A stretch of DNA of 64,000 nucleotides from Aquibacillus rhizosphaerae (GTDB taxonomy: Bacteria; Bacillota; Bacilli; Bacillales; Amphibacillaceae): assembly GCF_030282825.1 (NCBI RefSeq), contig NZ_JASTZU010000018.1, forward strand, positions 124,001 to 188,000, in the 5' to 3' direction. How positions within the stretch are numbered: the first letter of the stretch is position 1; every line of letters begins with the position of its first letter. The notes below the pieces were generated by a model. It had not been told where the DNA came from. It ran no database searches and was given only the letters and a program-made list of their open reading frames with translations. Made by a program: the position numbers and the translations under genes. This document shows, piece by piece, positions 53,314-63,014 of this stretch.

Positions 53314-53390
53314 TAATATATATTATAGGAAGTGAAATCAAAATTACCGAAAATATCTCAAAAGTTAAGTATTCTTAGGTTATTGAGACA
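53314..53390 (+). repeat. 77-bp direct repeat, right copy
   Basis: Matches 26779-26855 at 73 of 77 positions, in the same orientation and with no gaps. The four differences are at repeat positions 21, 26, 34 and 64. It lies in gene-poor DNA after the CoADR fusion gene and closes the 26.6-kb interval. Confidence 0.9.
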
Positions 53391-53825
53391 AAATACAAAT
53401 TTGAGCTAATGTCTAGAATTTATTTTTTGGATCACTTATGTTTTGTAGGTTAAATATCCTGTATGGCATTCGTATAAATTCGATGTCAATAAAACTTAAC
53501 TCCTTCTATTTTTCAACGAGTAATAACTAGATAGTACCTGATCCTACATGGTTAAGTGTCACTGTTTTCTTCAAGTCCAACAGCATATTCCCTTTTGAAA
53601 CCATATGATTATGATTCTATAATGATATAAAATAGGAACTCCTTCTCCCCCCTTCACCCTAGGATGTTCCCTTGTTGAAGGTGTATGAAGATTCCCAGAT
53701 AAAAAATATCCACTTAAGATTCTTCATTCATATGAATGTATGTTTGTTATGCGCTTTTTTTCCTCACCTCACCTCCTCTTCTCTATTAACGAATATTTTT
53801 GTAGCTTTTCAAATTAATTTTAGTT
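53391..53825. other. Intergenic region, nothing recognised
   Basis: AT-rich DNA without a supported gene, hairpin or repeat; a pyrimidine-rich stretch lies at 53640-53670. Confidence 0.4.
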
Positions 53826-53927
53826 TTAATAAGGTATAAATGTACCTTTTAATTTGTTTTTATATCGTTCTAATTTCGAGATTTTTTTTAATGTAATTAA
53901 AGAACAAATTGCAGCAAATATAAGCAT
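53826..53927 (-). CDS. Possible small membrane peptide
   Basis: MLIFAAICSLITLKKISKLE begins a 33-codon frame with one membrane helix and a basic tail. The only ribosome-like site (AGAGGTGAAG) suits an ATG eight bases further upstream that is in another frame, so either the start is lost or this is not a gene. Confidence 0.3.
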   Translation of the reverse strand: MLIFAAICSLITLKKISKLERYKNKLKGTFIPY

Positions 53928-54544
53928 CCACTCATGTTCTTCACCTCTATTGTCAATGATCTTATTCAGAATAATCCCTCCTAAACTCCATTTTATAGCT
54001 TTATTGACAGCTGAGGAACAGATACAAATAGGTGCGTTTGAAGTAAGTTTACACCTGTAAGGCGTCATTCACTGCATACTGCAATAACATACTACCATAT
54101 TGAAAATATATCATACTTATTTAATTATATAGAATATATAACTGTTCCCATATCATTTTAACATAAAATCCCAATATATCTTTAATTGCAAAAATAGATC
54201 GCCATATCCACAATTTTTAATTGCTATACATTAATTTTTAGTAACTATTACTTAGTAAACTATTCATTTTCGTGTACTTTCTAATATCTACTCGTCTTCG
54301 GATATCTTGGATTTTCTAATAGTAATAGTGAAGATTTAGGGTGATTGTTTAAAAGGAAATTTTGGAGTTTAGGGTTTTTATAAGAATGAAGATAATCAAA
54401 CTTTTAACTAAGTTTAACACTTTGGATTATTTAGAATGTTAACGATTTACTACATACAAGCCTATATATACAAGCGTAAACATTAAAAAAATGTCTCAAT
54501 ATCTCAAAAAAATGTGATATTGAGACAATGCGGTTTCACAAATT
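53928..54544. other. Intergenic region with terminator for the hydrolase gene
   Basis: No gene seen. At 54492-54527 TGTCTCAATATCTCAA faces TGATATTGAGACA; on the minus strand it is followed by T7, making a terminator for the hydrolase that ends at 54545. The TATTGAGACA piece is also the end of the 77-bp repeat. Confidence 0.5.
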
Positions 54545-55309
54545 CTATCTACAATTTCTTTCTATAAAATTCTCTACTACATGATTTAATGCTAGCCATT
54601 TTTTTGTGGGAACTTGGTGAAATCCATTTTTAATCATGGCTATTTCACTATTACCACAGCGATCGTAGAAACTATTATGTTTATTCACCCAAAATGAATT
54701 CTGTCCATATACGACGAGCAACGGTTCTATGATTAGATTTAACTTTTTAACACAATTATAATGATACGTTTCTTCATAATACTTGTACCAGTGATTCACA
54801 TCAGAGTATTTCATGTGTTCAGCCAATATCTTTCTATATTCTGGGTCACGTGCATGACTGAATGCCAACAAATTTATCAAAGTGGTCGGTGAGCTCTTTA
54901 GTAAATTCATCCCCATTTTATATAACATGGTTAAACCAGGTGTTGCTACTCTTGGATAACCACCAGATAATACAATTGCCTTAGTTTTCAATGGATAACT
55001 TAATGAAAACTCTTGTGCGATCATTCCACCAGCAGAATAACCCAATATAATTGCTTGATCAATGCTTTCTTCTTCTAAAATTAAATTCAATTCCTTTACA
55101 TACTGTCTAATAATTGGTCCATTCATAAATGAACGTGATTGCCCGTGACCACTTAAATCCGGCAAGATAATTCTGTAATGTTCGGCGAGTTTCTTTTGAT
55201 AATCAAATACTCTTCGTCCCATCCCTGGTGGATGAATAAAAATGATTGGAATTCCATTTCCTAATTGTTCATAATAAACAATTCCGTTATCGAAAGTAAT
55301 GCTCTTCAA
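54545..55309 (-). CDS. Alpha/beta hydrolase
   Basis: A 254-residue hydrolase: oxyanion region IFIHPPGMGRRVF, LPDLSGHGQS, nucleophile Ser in ILGYSAGGMIAQEF near 95, acid residue near LLVVYGQNSFW and His in KNGFHQVPTKKW. It is cytoplasmic, with no signal peptide. The next gene upstream (FAD-Rieske oxidoreductase) is 30 bases away on the same strand, so they are probably co-transcribed. The substrate is unknown. Confidence 0.85.
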   Translation of the reverse strand: MKSITFDNGIVYYEQLGNGIPIIFIHPPGMGRRVFDYQKKLAEHYRIILPDLSGHGQSRSFMNGPIIRQYVKELNLILEEESIDQAIILGYSAGGMIAQEFSLSYPLKTKAIVLSGGYPRVATPGLTMLYKMGMNLLKSSPTTLINLLAFSHARDPEYRKILAEHMKYSDVNHWYKYYEETYHYNCVKKLNLIIEPLLVVYGQNSFWVNKHNSFYDRCGNSEIAMIKNGFHQVPTKKWLALNHVVENFIERNCR

Positions 55310-55338
55310 GAACCTCTTCCTCCCTTCTAGGCTGTTGC

Positions 55339-56868
55339 TTATTCAGGGTTATATTTTTTTAGTGGCTTTTGAGCTGGTCCTTCTACAACTTCTCCAGTAA
55401 CAGAAAATCTTGATCCATGACAAGGACAATCCCATGTCCGGTCCCCAGCATTCCAGTTCACTTCACACCCCATATGTGTACATGTTGTATCAACTACATG
55501 AACTTCCCCATTTGTATCTCTATAAACACCAGCTCTCTGGCCGTTTAATCTGACAATTCTTCCCTCATCCTCTTTCACATCTTCTATTTTTGTGGAGGTG
55601 AACTCTAATTTTCCTTGAATCATATGTTTAGCAACGTCTGCATTAATACTTGCAAACTTTTTCAAATCAGGGTCAGCATGAAATCTTGATGGGGCAAACA
55701 ACTCTTTATAATCATTCGCCTGTTTCGTAATTAAATCTGTAATCAGTAGTGCTGCTGTAGTTCCGTTCGTCATTCCCCACTTTCTATATCCAGTTGCAAT
55801 CAGAACTTCAGGTTGGTCTTCTGTAATCGGACCAATAAAAGGTACTTTATCTAATGTGGTTAAATCTTGTGCTGACCACCGGTAGCTATACTCTTTAATT
55901 CCAAAAGTTGAATCTGCAAATTTCTCCAATGCTTCATAATGTTCTATCGTTGATTTACCTTGTCCAGTTTTATGGTTTTCTCCACCTATAAGCCACAACT
56001 CTTCCCCGTCTACTGTAGTGGAACGAAGCGATCTCGTCGGTTGTTCTGCATTTATATACATGCCTCCAGGGTACTTTTTATCGGATTTCACCGCTACAAT
56101 ATAAGAGCGTTCTGGATACATCCTTGAAAAATAAAAACCTTGTCCACCATAAAAAGGAAAATGAGATGCAGCGACAACATGGTTACAAATAATCCTGTGT
56201 CCATCCCTTGTTAAAATAATTGGATGATCGCCGTTCTCAACATCAGTGGCTGTTGTATCTTCATAAATTAGTCCACCATTATCCTTAATATAATGTACTA
56301 ATGTTGTTAAATACTGTAATGGATGAAATTGTGCTTGATTTTTCATAATAATGGCAGTTTTAATCGGTATATCAAAAGGTATTTCGTCTGTTATTTCCCC
56401 TTCGATTTCTAGTTTTTCATATGCTTTCATTTCATTTGATATTTTTGATACATATTTGTCTTCATTCGTGTACACGTAGGCATCTTGCTCTGAAAAATCG
56501 CACGCTATATTATGTTCAGTAATGGTGTCCTTTACAAACCTTTTTGCGTCCATTGCTGCTTGATAATATAATTTAGCCTTATTCTCGCCGAAATGTTGGA
56601 TTAATTCATCATAAATCAGACCGTGCTGTGCCGTAATTTTTGCAGTTGTATGTCCTGTTGTACCATTAAAAAGTTTGCCAGCATCAATAACTGCCACTTT
56701 TAATCCTTTTTTCGTTAATAGGTAGGCTGTTGTAATTCCAGTTATCCCTCCACCAACGATACCAACATCTACGTGAATGTTTTCTTCTAGTCTAGGAAAG
56801 CTCGGTATATCAACGGATTCTCTCCAATATGGTTCTGGATACTGTGGTGTTTTGTAATTATTGCTCAT
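55339..56868 (-). CDS. FAD-dependent oxidoreductase with C-terminal Rieske domain
   Basis: About 509 residues. The N-terminal DAO-type domain (about 20-400) has the FAD motif VGIVGGGITGITTAYLL and ends with LIATGYRKWGMTNGT. The C-terminal domain (about 420-509) is a Rieske [2Fe-2S] centre with CTHMGCEV and CPCHGSRF. This fusion is common in Bacillus (YhfW-like). It probably oxidises an amine or amino acid and passes electrons through the Rieske centre. The frame opens at 56913, but AGGAGGATT sits 6 bases before the second ATG of the pair at 56871/56868. Confidence 0.9.
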   Translation of the reverse strand: MSNNYKTPQYPEPYWRESVDIPSFPRLEENIHVDVGIVGGGITGITTAYLLTKKGLKVAVIDAGKLFNGTTGHTTAKITAQHGLIYDELIQHFGENKAKLYYQAAMDAKRFVKDTITEHNIACDFSEQDAYVYTNEDKYVSKISNEMKAYEKLEIEGEITDEIPFDIPIKTAIIMKNQAQFHPLQYLTTLVHYIKDNGGLIYEDTTATDVENGDHPIILTRDGHRIICNHVVAASHFPFYGGQGFYFSRMYPERSYIVAVKSDKKYPGGMYINAEQPTRSLRSTTVDGEELWLIGGENHKTGQGKSTIEHYEALEKFADSTFGIKEYSYRWSAQDLTTLDKVPFIGPITEDQPEVLIATGYRKWGMTNGTTAALLITDLITKQANDYKELFAPSRFHADPDLKKFASINADVAKHMIQGKLEFTSTKIEDVKEDEGRIVRLNGQRAGVYRDTNGEVHVVDTTCTHMGCEVNWNAGDRTWDCPCHGSRFSVTGEVVEGPAQKPLKKYNPE

Positions 56869-56975
56869 CATAATCCTCCTGCGAAATGAAACATTTTTAC
56901 ATATTTTCCGCAAAATTATCTATTTCATGTACATAATTTGAAATTATAGCATCTGAGTGTCGCTTCGTTATAAAA

Positions 56976-57018
56976 AAAAAGACACGAAAGCCATAGAGTT
57001 ATGGCTTCAGTGTCTTTG
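56976..57018. terminator. Terminator downstream of the U32 genes
   Basis: AAAGACACGAAAGCCATA and TATGGCTTCAGTGTCTTT with a GAGT loop and flanking A/T runs. Confidence 0.8.
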
Positions 57019-57028
57019 TATAAGTAAG

Positions 57029-58258
57029 TTACTTGCGCTTTCGCATCATGTCATAATAGCGCACTGGCTGTTTCACTTTTACTTTTGTAATCATCATTGG
57101 ATGCCTGGCTATATCGACCTGAATTCCCTGTTCGTCCCAAATTTCATCAATCGTTTGTTTGAAATGATAAAAATTCGGTCCAAAGAATTCAATTTCATCT
57201 CCGACTTTGAACGAGTTTCGTTGCTGGATCGTAGCTATTTGTGTTCCTTCATCATAATCCAATACGAGACCAGCAAAATCATACTTAGGGATACGATCTG
57301 GTTTACCAAACAATTGGTCTTTTTCAGTTGGTTCATCGTAATAAAATGCGGTTGTTAGCGAGCGCTGTGCTGCTTTCCATATTTCATCCACCCATGCTTG
57401 ATCTAGTTTATAATTTTCTGGGTCATCAAAATACGTATCAATTATTTTACGGTAAACGTTGACTACAGTCGCTACGTAATGAATACTCTTCATCCGTCCT
57501 TCGATTTTCAAGCTATCTACACCAAGTTCTAAAATATCTGGTAGATGTTCCACCATACTTAAATCCTGTGAACTCATTGTATAGGCCTCATCTGCCTTTT
57601 CAGATATATTTATAGAACCATCCGTACCATCTTCAAATAAGTCATAATTCCAGCGACATGATTGTGCACAACCACCTCGATTAGCATCACGGGAAGTCAT
57701 ATGATTGGATAAAACACATCTTCCCGAATAAGATATACACATGGCTCCATGAATAAATGCTTCAATTTCTATATCCACTTTTTCTTTCATCTCTTTTATT
57801 TCTTCTAACGATACCTCTCTTGCTAAAACAACACGTGGGATTCCTTCATTTTTCCAAAATTGCACAGTTCTCCAGTTAGCAATAGATGCTTGGGTACTGA
57901 TATGAATCTCTAAATCAGGAGCACCTTCCCTACATGCTGTAATCAAAGCAGGATCAGCTATAATTACTGCTGCAATTCCAATGTCATACAACGATTTAAA
58001 ATATTCCTGTGCACCGTTTAAGTTCTCGTTATGTGCAATAATATTTGCCGCAACATATACTTTCGCACCATATCTGTTTGCGAATTCTACTCCTTCTCTC
58101 ATGTCTTCAAAAGAGAAATTTCCTGCCTTTGCTCTTAGGCCAAATTGTTTTCCGCCAATATATACAGCATCAGCACCATAATGAATTGCAAATTTAAGTT
58201 TCTCCAAATTACCTGCAGGTGCTAATAATTCTGGTTTTCTATTTTGTCTTGTAGTCAT
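57029..58258 (-). CDS. trhP2: U32-family protein, TrhP2/YrrO-like (tRNA uridine hydroxylation)
   Basis: A 409-residue U32 protein: PELLAPAGNLEKLKFAIHYG at the start, GAMCISYSGRCVLSNHMTSR and GGCAQSCRW with the conserved cysteines, and SLKIEGRMKS. Length and motifs match YrrO, which acts with YrrN in prephenate-dependent 5-hydroxylation of the wobble uridine in tRNA. U32 proteins were first called peptidases. The frame is open to 58312; ATG 58258 follows CAGGAGTG. It is 16 bases after the YrrN-like gene. The usual neighbours yrrM and udk are absent here. Confidence 0.88.
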   Translation of the reverse strand: MTTRQNRKPELLAPAGNLEKLKFAIHYGADAVYIGGKQFGLRAKAGNFSFEDMREGVEFANRYGAKVYVAANIIAHNENLNGAQEYFKSLYDIGIAAVIIADPALITACREGAPDLEIHISTQASIANWRTVQFWKNEGIPRVVLAREVSLEEIKEMKEKVDIEIEAFIHGAMCISYSGRCVLSNHMTSRDANRGGCAQSCRWNYDLFEDGTDGSINISEKADEAYTMSSQDLSMVEHLPDILELGVDSLKIEGRMKSIHYVATVVNVYRKIIDTYFDDPENYKLDQAWVDEIWKAAQRSLTTAFYYDEPTEKDQLFGKPDRIPKYDFAGLVLDYDEGTQIATIQQRNSFKVGDEIEFFGPNFYHFKQTIDEIWDEQGIQVDIARHPMMITKVKVKQPVRYYDMMRKRK

Positions 58259-58274
58259 GTGCGTACACTCCTGA

Positions 58275-59207
58275 TTAATATATCTGTTCTTTAAAATAAA
58301 ATCCTGTATCAAGTAATCTATCTTCTGGTTGAATAGAAGCGATTCGTTGTCTTAGACTATTTAAATAATTGAAGCTATTGTATTGATAGCGATCAGTTAA
58401 AAAAAGATCGATTGCTTCCCGATAAAGAGTAACAATTGCTTGATTATAGCTTCTAGACTTAAACATGCCATTAATTCGAATACTGTCTATGCCTGCATCC
58501 AAAATAGGTTGTAAGTTCTCTATCATGCATAAGTCCTCGTTACTCATGATGTGTGTACCATTACAATCCTCAAAAACAGGGTAGTTACTTTCAGCCTCAT
58601 TGAATTGCTTTAAATGCAGTCGTTTATCTCTACTATAGCTATCTTGGATATGATTATAATAATTCGTAACAAGCTTGCGCTTTGATTGAAATATGCACGT
58701 CATACCGTGAACTTGAATCTCTACTGGTATTTTCACTTCATTTTTAATGTCAATAATGGCATCTAGTGCTAGCTCATTAGAAAGAATTGCTCGTTTTATT
58801 CCTTTCGATTGCCAAAACTTTAATGTTTCATAGTTTGTAGATAACGTTTCAGGATTCCAAAAAACAGGAATCGATAGGTCGATTTCATCTAATATTGGAA
58901 AGATAGATGGATCTCCGCAAATGATACCGTCTACTTCTATCTCAATCAGTTGTTTGATATATGTTGGTAATTCAACTAAATCTTTATTATGAAAAATGGC
59001 ATTCATAACGATATATACTTTCTTATTCGAACGATGCAAAAACGTTGTTGCTCGTCTTATTTCATCTAATTCAAAATCTCCAGTAACTCGAAGTCCAAAC
59101 GATTGATGACCAATTGTAATCGCATCTGCACCTACGTTGGCCAATGTTTTTAATTCTTCTAGATCTCTTGCAGTTGCTATTAATTCAGGACGATAAGAAG
59201 TTATCAT
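58275..59207 (-). CDS. trhP1: U32-family protein, TrhP1/YrrN-like
   Basis: A 310-residue shorter U32 protein: PELIATARDLEELKTLANVG at the start and GMTCIFQSKRKLVTNYYNH in place of the Cys-rich loop, lacking the full cysteine set of its partner. Its size and low-cysteine loop match YrrN. It is the first gene of the U32 pair, with GAGGTGAACGT before the ATG. The two subunits act together on tRNA. Confidence 0.85.
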   Translation of the reverse strand: MITSYRPELIATARDLEELKTLANVGADAITIGHQSFGLRVTGDFELDEIRRATTFLHRSNKKVYIVMNAIFHNKDLVELPTYIKQLIEIEVDGIICGDPSIFPILDEIDLSIPVFWNPETLSTNYETLKFWQSKGIKRAILSNELALDAIIDIKNEVKIPVEIQVHGMTCIFQSKRKLVTNYYNHIQDSYSRDKRLHLKQFNEAESNYPVFEDCNGTHIMSNEDLCMIENLQPILDAGIDSIRINGMFKSRSYNQAIVTLYREAIDLFLTDRYQYNSFNYLNSLRQRIASIQPEDRLLDTGFYFKEQIY

Positions 59208-59627
59208 ACGTTCACCTCAAAATTTTCTACAGTCTACACCTCATTATGACTTTTTATAGATAAAATTCAGTGATTTTTGTCACAATATATACGGTTTTCT
59301 TAAATGGGGTATCTTAGAAGGATTACTGAAAAAATCTAAAATAGAGGTTGATCTTAGCTTTAGAAGTATGATGAAGACAAAAAAAGCTGCAATAATGTTA
59401 ACGGGTTCCGTTACCTATCGCAAATCTCGAAATTGCATTATAAAAAGCATATAGATTTGTTTAATGAATTAAACCGTGTTTTGTAGTTATATTTATAATT
59501 TTAATTATAAAAAAACTCAGTTTCAATAAACTGAGTTTTTTCTGTATATTTTCAATTGCTCCTACAACTAATGCCAGTTACTTTAAGTGTAATGATTCAC
59601 AATGGTGTGTGCCTTGCAGTGAAGAAA
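59208..59627. other. Intergenic region with an orphan plus-strand terminator
   Basis: AAAAAACTCAGTTT and AAACTGAGTTTTTT (59508-59541) form a strong plus-strand terminator without a clear gene before it. A possible promoter is TTGTCA (59277-59282), 17 bases, TTAAAT. A 29-codon frame starts at 59368 (MMKTKKAAIMLTGSVTYRKS) with a weak ribosome site. It may be a small gene, a small RNA or a remnant. Confidence 0.4.
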
Positions 59628-59852
59628 CTATGATTTTTCTTTAAAAGCGATAACTATGAATACTATACCAATTATTATAAATAACAAAATAAAAATGTTA
59701 TCAAAAAATGAAATATTTGGATTAGTCTCCCATGAACCCGTATTTGTTTGTGCAAGCCAATATACATAAGAACTCAAACGTTCAATTGTATAAATTAAAC
59801 CACTTGTCAAAATGAACAATACACCTAAAATTAAACTTGTATTTTTATTCAT
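59628..59852 (-). CDS. Small membrane protein, 74 residues
   Basis: Two hydrophobic helices (about 6-28 and 50-70; LILGVLFILTSGLIYTIE and IFILLFIIIGIVFIVIAF) joined by an external loop with Trp and Asn, and a short basic C-terminus. AGGGGGAGGC precedes the ATG, a strong translation signal. No family is recognised. It stands alone between non-coding stretches. Confidence 0.65.
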   Translation of the reverse strand: MNKNTSLILGVLFILTSGLIYTIERLSSYVYWLAQTNTGSWETNPNISFFDNIFILLFIIIGIVFIVIAFKEKS

Positions 59853-60161
59853 ATAGCCTCCCCCTACAAATAACCCTGAACTTTAGCAGAATAAGAGCTT
59901 CCTTAATTGGACAACTCCTTATTAAAATATGAGCACCCTTTAGCCTTTAATTTCCACAAACTTAAAAAGTACGGCAAAACTTGCTGCATTAAAAAATAAA
60001 AAAGATTCCAAAGAACAGAACTATTGTCCATATGTATGAAGTAAAGATAGTTTTGTTAATACGATTGTTATTTCACTGTTTCTTATGTTCAATCGAAAAA
60101 ATAGAGAAATATTAAAAATAGAAAGTATATAAGGAAAACATATAGGAGTGACCGCCACTGT
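59853..60161. other. Intergenic region, nothing recognised
   Basis: About 310 AT-rich bases with no supported gene, repeat or hairpin. Confidence 0.4.
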
Positions 60162-60479
60162 TCAACCCAGGTCATAATGGGTCCTACTTCCCCCTACTAA
60201 AAAAATTATAGATAATACACTAACTGAGATACTAATCTTGGGCATCAAATTCCAAAAGGACCGTTCTAAAATATTGTTACTCTTTTTTGCCTCAAATAAA
60301 AAAATTAAATAGAAGCAACATAAAACCACTGTTATGATAATAAATGTGATATAAATGTTGTTTGTTGGGGTCCAATTTGCAGAGGGGCTAACAATTCTAT
60401 TACCCTCATTTCATTCTAATACCGCCATCAATATTCCTATAGCACCTAATGTCAGAATTTGAAGTAATAACCATTTCAC
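60162..60479 (-). pseudogene. Small membrane protein interrupted by an in-frame TGA
   Basis: After AGGAGGTGCATCTC, a GTG start reads VKWLLLQILTLGAIGILMAV then Leu-Glu and TGA at 60413-60411. The same frame continues without a break as NEGNRIVSPSANWTPTNNI, a helix IYITFIIITVVLCCFYLIF, then a further helix ISVSVLSIIFLVGG to a final stop at 60164-60162. The whole would be a three-helix protein of 105 residues. One nonsense change explains it. Alternatively, the first 22 codons are a real short peptide. Confidence 0.6.
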
Positions 60480-60740
60480 GCGAGATGCACCTCCTAACCA
60501 TATTACGAACGACTATGGTAAAAGTTCTCAAATGATTTCTATTATTCAACCTAACTGCTTCGTTACTTTATGTACAAAGGTTAACATATCATTAAGGTTA
60601 TCTTAACATGAAATTCCATTTATCCATCTTATTTTCAATATAAAAAGGTCATCAATTTTAACTACCTTCTTGTTAAACTCTTGCTACCCGTTACTTTAAA
60701 TACATCTATAGGCAATCTCTAAATTACATTTAGTTTTTAA
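60480..60740. other. Intergenic region, nothing recognised
   Basis: No supported gene or hairpin between the interrupted membrane gene and the next small membrane gene. Confidence 0.4.
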
Positions 60741-60917
60741 CTAATTTTTCCATTCTTTTTTTAGAGCTTTTAGGTTAAGGTAGATACCATAACCCCCTGC
60801 TATGATTAAAAATATATGCGATATTCCGAAATCTACTTCAATCCAATACTTGAATAATAATAAAAATGTAACGACAATAATGACTATGGCAATCATATTT
60901 ATAAAGTATTTATTCAA
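60741..60917 (-). CDS. Small membrane protein, about 58 residues
   Basis: Two hydrophobic helices, MIAIVIIVVTFLLLFKYW and FLIIAGGYGIYLNL, with a Lys-rich end (LKALKKEWKN). The frame can start at GTG 60926, but GAGGA touches that codon; TTG 60917 is spaced 8 bases from it and is preferred. Family unknown. Confidence 0.55.
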   Translation of the reverse strand: MNKYFINMIAIVIIVVTFLLLFKYWIEVDFGISHIFLIIAGGYGIYLNLKALKKEWKN

Positions 60918-61083
60918 ACTTCTCACTCCTCTTCTTTAGGAAAACTGCTTCTTTAGCTCAATAAGCAATAGGAACTGTGACATCAACAACCTTGTGCCAC
61001 TTAAGCCACCCGTTTGTTGAATAAGATTTCATTCCAGTTGATCTATTATTTCTAAAATATCTTCTTTTGAGAATACATCTCTT

Positions 61084-61548
61084 TTATTGAGTGGGGTTTC
61101 CTTTATAGTGGAATGACATAAGATAACTTAATTCATTATCAATCCAAGCGATATATTGTATATACTGATCTTCTGCATAATAGGCGTTTTCTCCATCCAT
61201 AAGATTGATTTCTTCAAAATCCAATGAATTATTTCGTTTTAATTTTTTTGTATTTTCGACTTCTAACAGAATATTGCATTCTACTCCTCCGTACCTTAAT
61301 TCAATAATTTCACTTCGTTTATCTGTTTTATTATGTATTGCCGACTTCTTCTTTATTGGGAAAGATGAACTATCTTCATTAATTTGCTTAGGTACAAATG
61401 ATATTACAGATAAAGCCTCTTCTTGCGGTATCTGTTCACCATATGTTATTTTCTGTTCTTCAATTACTTTTTCGTTCTTACAACCTACAAGCATAATCGC
61501 CAAAACTAAAAAAAATCTATATCTTTCAATCCTAATATCCCCCCTCAA
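61084..61548 (-). CDS. Lipoprotein, unknown function
   Basis: About 150 residues with a type II signal peptide: FFLVLAIMLVGC (lipobox MLVGC). The mature part is charged, with a second Cys in GGVECNILLE, and ends NELSYLMSFHYKGNPTQ, somewhat like DUF4367-type or YhcN-type lipoproteins, though not clearly. The start is uncertain. The in-frame TTG at 61548 touches GAGGGGGG. A well-spaced TTG (followed by Lys) is in a different frame and would join this one if the run of eight T's at the signal peptide had nine. A homopolymer error or a non-standard start is possible. Confidence 0.6.
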   Translation of the reverse strand: MRGDIRIERYRFFLVLAIMLVGCKNEKVIEEQKITYGEQIPQEEALSVISFVPKQINEDSSSFPIKKKSAIHNKTDKRSEIIELRYGGVECNILLEVENTKKLKRNNSLDFEEINLMDGENAYYAEDQYIQYIAWIDNELSYLMSFHYKGNPTQ

Positions 61549-61942
61549 TTCTCTTGTTCAACTCTTCTAACCGTTTAAGTGTAATTGTTCACAATTTCTA
61601 TATTTATTTTAACATAAATACTCAAAACACCTTGCAAGATCAAGCAAAAACATATTAATTTACATACGGATTTTCAGGTCAAAATGTAGACATACACTGG
61701 ACATTGTCATCTAACAAATAGAGGTGCAAATTACACTAAAATTTTAATATATATTATTAATAAAATGTTTTTACACCAACAAAAAATGACCAACAAATCA
61801 TCATACAATTTGGTGGTCATTTTATATTACATTTTTATGTTTCGATTGGTAACGGAACCAGTTACAATAATATTCAACCTTCTTTTCATCTAATGTTCTT
61901 TTTAGAAATTGATTAAAATGGCTCACCTATAACATTAATCTG
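61549..61942. other. Intergenic region with terminator for the peptidase gene
   Basis: No gene seen. AAAATGACCA and TGGTCATTTT (61783-61823) form a hairpin followed on the minus strand by T's, probably the terminator of the P1-family peptidase gene. Confidence 0.6.
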
Positions 61943-62917
61943 TTAGTTATCCACTGTGTCTTGATATGAGGGTATATCAAACACATGCTCTGCGCTTCGC
62001 ACAGCTTGTATAACTGCTTTTTCTATCACGGTTGAAGCTAGAAAACCAACTGTATTTAAATCAGCTTCCACTTTATTTGTAGACATTGCAAAGATCGTAT
62101 CACCATCAACCATCGTGTGGGACGGTCTCATTGTCCGAGCAAATCCATCATGAGCCATCGCTGCAATTTTATTAGCCTGAGCTTTTGTTACTTTGGCGTT
62201 GGTTAAAACAGTACCAATCGAAGTATTACCAGAAAATCGGTTTGTAACCGAGGAATGCTGTAATTGGTAAATCATTTGTTGTTCTGTATTTAGAAACATC
62301 TTTTTCTTTCGGTCATATGCACCAGCAATTATTTGGTTCGTCATAGGATCATAAATATCCCCAAAGCTATTGACTGCGACGATTGCTCCTATTTTAAGCT
62401 CACCGATCTGGAGTGCATACGTGCCCATACCGCCCTTCATTATGTAGTCTGGACCTAAGCACTTACCAACTGTTGCACCAGTACCTGCTCCCAAATTTCC
62501 ATGATGTTGACTAATTTGATTTACATTTGCACAAGCTTCATATCCCATTGCTTTGTCTGGTCTAATCAATGGGTCACCGTTTATTAAATCAAACAATATC
62601 GCACCTGTAACGATGGGAACTTTAGCTACTTGTACGTCAAACCCCACTTCTCTTTCCTCCAAATATTTCATGACACCAGATCCAACATCCAATCCATAAG
62701 CACTACCACCTGCTAAAAATACAGCATGAACGGCTTCTACCAAATTCTCAGACTTCAACAAGTCTGTTTCTCGTGTACCTGGTGCACCTCCTCTTACATC
62801 AACACCTGTAACAGCTCCTTGTTCATTTAAAATAACTGTACACCCTGTAGCTGCTTCATCGTTTTGTGCATGTCCAATCTTAAAGCCTTCTATTTCAGAA
62901 ATCTTAATTTGATTCAT
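61943..62917 (-). CDS. P1-family (DmpA-type) peptidase
   Basis: A 324-residue Ntn-like hydrolase of the DmpA/P1 family. Landmarks are GFKIGHAQNDEAATGCTVIL, GGAPGTRETDLL, FLAGGSAYGLDVGSGVMKYL and LGAGTGATVGKCLG. In the family, the chain cuts itself at a Gly/Asn-Ser/Thr bond to expose the nucleophile; SGNTSIGTVLTNA near 235 is the probable site. Members act as aminopeptidases or beta-peptidases. The frame is open to 62941, but AAAGGGGAT precedes ATG 62917. It is divergent from acylphosphatase. Confidence 0.9.
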   Translation of the reverse strand: MNQIKISEIEGFKIGHAQNDEAATGCTVILNEQGAVTGVDVRGGAPGTRETDLLKSENLVEAVHAVFLAGGSAYGLDVGSGVMKYLEEREVGFDVQVAKVPIVTGAILFDLINGDPLIRPDKAMGYEACANVNQISQHHGNLGAGTGATVGKCLGPDYIMKGGMGTYALQIGELKIGAIVAVNSFGDIYDPMTNQIIAGAYDRKKKMFLNTEQQMIYQLQHSSVTNRFSGNTSIGTVLTNAKVTKAQANKIAAMAHDGFARTMRPSHTMVDGDTIFAMSTNKVEADLNTVGFLASTVIEKAVIQAVRSAEHVFDIPSYQDTVDN

Positions 62918-63014
62918 CTGTATATCCCCTTTCGGCAACACTTTTTCATAGGCTTGTTTTAATTTGATAATATAAGGTTAAACAGTAAATAACAAATATT
63001 TTGAGGTGATGTTA

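Noticed and set aside
26779-53390. CRISPR array based on the 77-bp repeat
   Set aside because: Only two copies 26.5 kb apart, far longer than CRISPR repeats, with genes between and no cas genes.
53826-54068. An 80-residue minus-strand gene
   Set aside because: The N-terminal half of the open frame has no ribosome site or protein-like pattern; only the last 33 codons look like a membrane peptide.
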